Origin: Gemmatimonadota bacterium
Lineage (GTDB): Bacteria; Gemmatimonadota; Gemmatimonadetes; Gemmatimonadales; GWC2-71-9
Direction: 5' to 3'
DNA: 64,000 nucleotides
Assembly (NCBI GenBank): GCA_016713435.1
Contig: JADJPD010000001.1
Coordinates: 1 to 64,000 of the forward strand
The notes under the pieces were generated by a model that saw nothing but the letters and a program-made list of their open reading frames with translations, did no database searches and was not told the DNA's origin. Shown in pieces: positions 62,966 through 64,000 of the stretch (the stretch's first letter is position 1; each line of letters begins with the position of its first letter). A program made the position numbers and the translations under genes.

Positions 62966-63925
62966 GTGACGACGGGAGTGATGCTGGAGAGGGTGGCGAC
63001 GGAGATGCCGGCGCCGGTGGAGACGGCCGAGACCGCGAGCACCGCGGTGGCGGTGCAGGCGCGGGCGGCCGTCGAGGCCCGGTACAAGATGGCCCTCATG
63101 CGGCCCCGGAGCTGGGACGAGGTGCGGGTGCGGCTCCTCGCCGCCTGCAAGCGCCCCGGCTTCGCGGAGACCGCGCGGTACGCCAAGCCCGTGGGTGGAA
63201 AGTCCATCGAAGGCCCCAGCATCCGCTTCGCCGAGGAAGCGCTCCGCGCCATGGGCAACGCCTACGTCGAAACCATGGTGGTGTTCGATGACGACGAGCG
63301 CCGGATCGTCCGGGTCACCGTGACCGACCTCGAGGCGAACCTCTCCTATCCGCACGACATCACGCTCCGCAAGACGGTCGAGCGCCGCCGGCTCAAGGAC
63401 GGCCAGCGCTCGCTCGGCGAGCGGGTGAACAGCTACGGCGACACGGTCTATCTCGTCGAGGCGACCGAGGACGACCTCCTCACCAAGCAGGCCGCCCACG
63501 TCTCGAAGGTGATCCGCACGGCCGCGCTCCGGCTGCTCCCCTCGGACATCCTCGAGGAGGCGATGGAGCAGGTGCTCGACACCGTGAGGAACCGCGACGC
63601 CAAGGACCCGGACGCCGCGCGGAAGAAGGTGTGCGACGCTTTCTACGCGATCGGCGTGAGCCCCTCCGACCTCACGACCTACCTCGGCCACCCGCTCGAG
63701 CAGACCTCGCCGGCGGAACTGCAACTCCTGCGGACCATCTACACCGCGATCAAGGAGGGCGAGGCAACCTGGGCGGAAGCTGCGGCCCAGCGTGAGGAGG
63801 CGACGGGGCGGCGCGCGAGCGATGCCCCGAAGGCCGGTGCCGCGGGGCTCAAGGATCGCCTTTCTCAGAAGGTGGGCGAACAGCGCACGACTCCGCCCGC
63901 GGCTGACGGGGCGCCGGCGGCGTGA
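62966..63925 (+). CDS. Putative single-strand annealing/recombination protein
   Basis: 319 residues from GTG 62966. ARYAKPVGGKSIEGPSIRFA and EEALRAMGNAYVETMVVFDD, then RRIVRVTVTDLEANLSYPHD, TLRKTVERRRLKDGQRSLGE and VSKVIRTAALRLLPSDILEE. The GPSIRFAEA...GN pattern is common in phage proteins next to YqaJ/exonuclease genes. I assign an annealing role by this context, not by a decisive motif. Acidic, Ala-rich C-terminus. Confidence 0.55.
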   Translation: MTTGVMLERVATEMPAPVETAETASTAVAVQARAAVEARYKMALMRPRSWDEVRVRLLAACKRPGFAETARYAKPVGGKSIEGPSIRFAEEALRAMGNAYVETMVVFDDDERRIVRVTVTDLEANLSYPHDITLRKTVERRRLKDGQRSLGERVNSYGDTVYLVEATEDDLLTKQAAHVSKVIRTAALRLLPSDILEEAMEQVLDTVRNRDAKDPDAARKKVCDAFYAIGVSPSDLTTYLGHPLEQTSPAELQLLRTIYTAIKEGEATWAEAAAQREEATGRRASDAPKAGAAGLKDRLSQKVGEQRTTPPAADGAPAA

Positions 63926-64000
63926 TGAACTTCGCCGTACCGCCCGGTCTCCACGGCGTCGCCGAGAGCCGGCTCCGCCGGCTCGCCGGCGAACTCTCGC
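63925..64000 (+). CDS. Next early gene, cut by the window edge
   Basis: ATG 63925 overlaps the preceding stop (TGATG) and stays open to the edge, starting MNFAVPPGLHGVAESRLRRL. Too short to identify. Confidence 0.5.
   Translation, partial: MNFAVPPGLHGVAESRLRRLAGELS

Overview
The window is very GC-rich bacterial DNA (GC-ending codons, many GTG starts) holding a chromosomal segment (1-16,850) followed by a prophage (about 16,845 to beyond 64,000). I cannot name the species. The glycogen/trehalose-type carbohydrate enzymes, small ECF sigma/anti-sigma pair and codon usage would suit Gemmatimonadota or a similar soil/freshwater phylum, but that is a low-confidence guess.

Chromosomal part: a leftward operon (9,227 to 1) encodes a GH63-like glucosidase, an SDR oxidoreductase, a glycogen-debranching-type enzyme, an aquaporin, a small secreted protein, a GlcG-cupin fusion and an SMP-30 lactonase. 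Most of its genes are broken by single-base frameshifts. Next come a pentapeptide-repeat protein, an ECF sigma/anti-sigma pair, a GH57 amylase with a GT4 glycosyltransferase, a DoxX protein with an NmrA-like protein, and a secreted alpha/beta hydrolase.

Prophage: the left attachment site is a 42-bp remnant of tRNA-Ile(GAT), from the anticodon loop to the 3' end. Rightward genes follow in lambda-like order: replication loader and RusA, a ParB / ABC-ATPase-GNAT / formyltransferase cassette that looks like a DNA-modification unit, terminase, head genes, tail genes with a -1 frameshifted tail chaperone, tape measure, GTA-like tail tip, and a holin / GH108 endolysin / spanin cassette. An 8.7-kb heavy-metal resistance island (CzcCBA-type RND pump, PII-like protein, Zn/Cd/Pb P-type ATPase) sits between the terminase and the gpW-like gene, inside the late operon.

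After lysis comes the most interesting region (53.3-60.2 kb): a divergently transcribed HTH protein, a promoter with a palindromic operator, a GHKL (MORC/Hsp90-like) ATPase, a DUF4338 (DruA-like) protein, a sigma-factor-like protein and a second, paralogous GHKL ATPase, closed by a strong terminator. A 19-bp stem-loop motif is repeated upstream of the last two genes. I propose this as a candidate undescribed prophage-borne defence or superinfection-exclusion system. The window ends in the immunity region (XRE repressor, ImmA-like protein, divergent RHH protein) and early recombination genes (YqaJ exonuclease, putative annealing protein). Integrase and the other attachment site are not seen and probably lie to the right.
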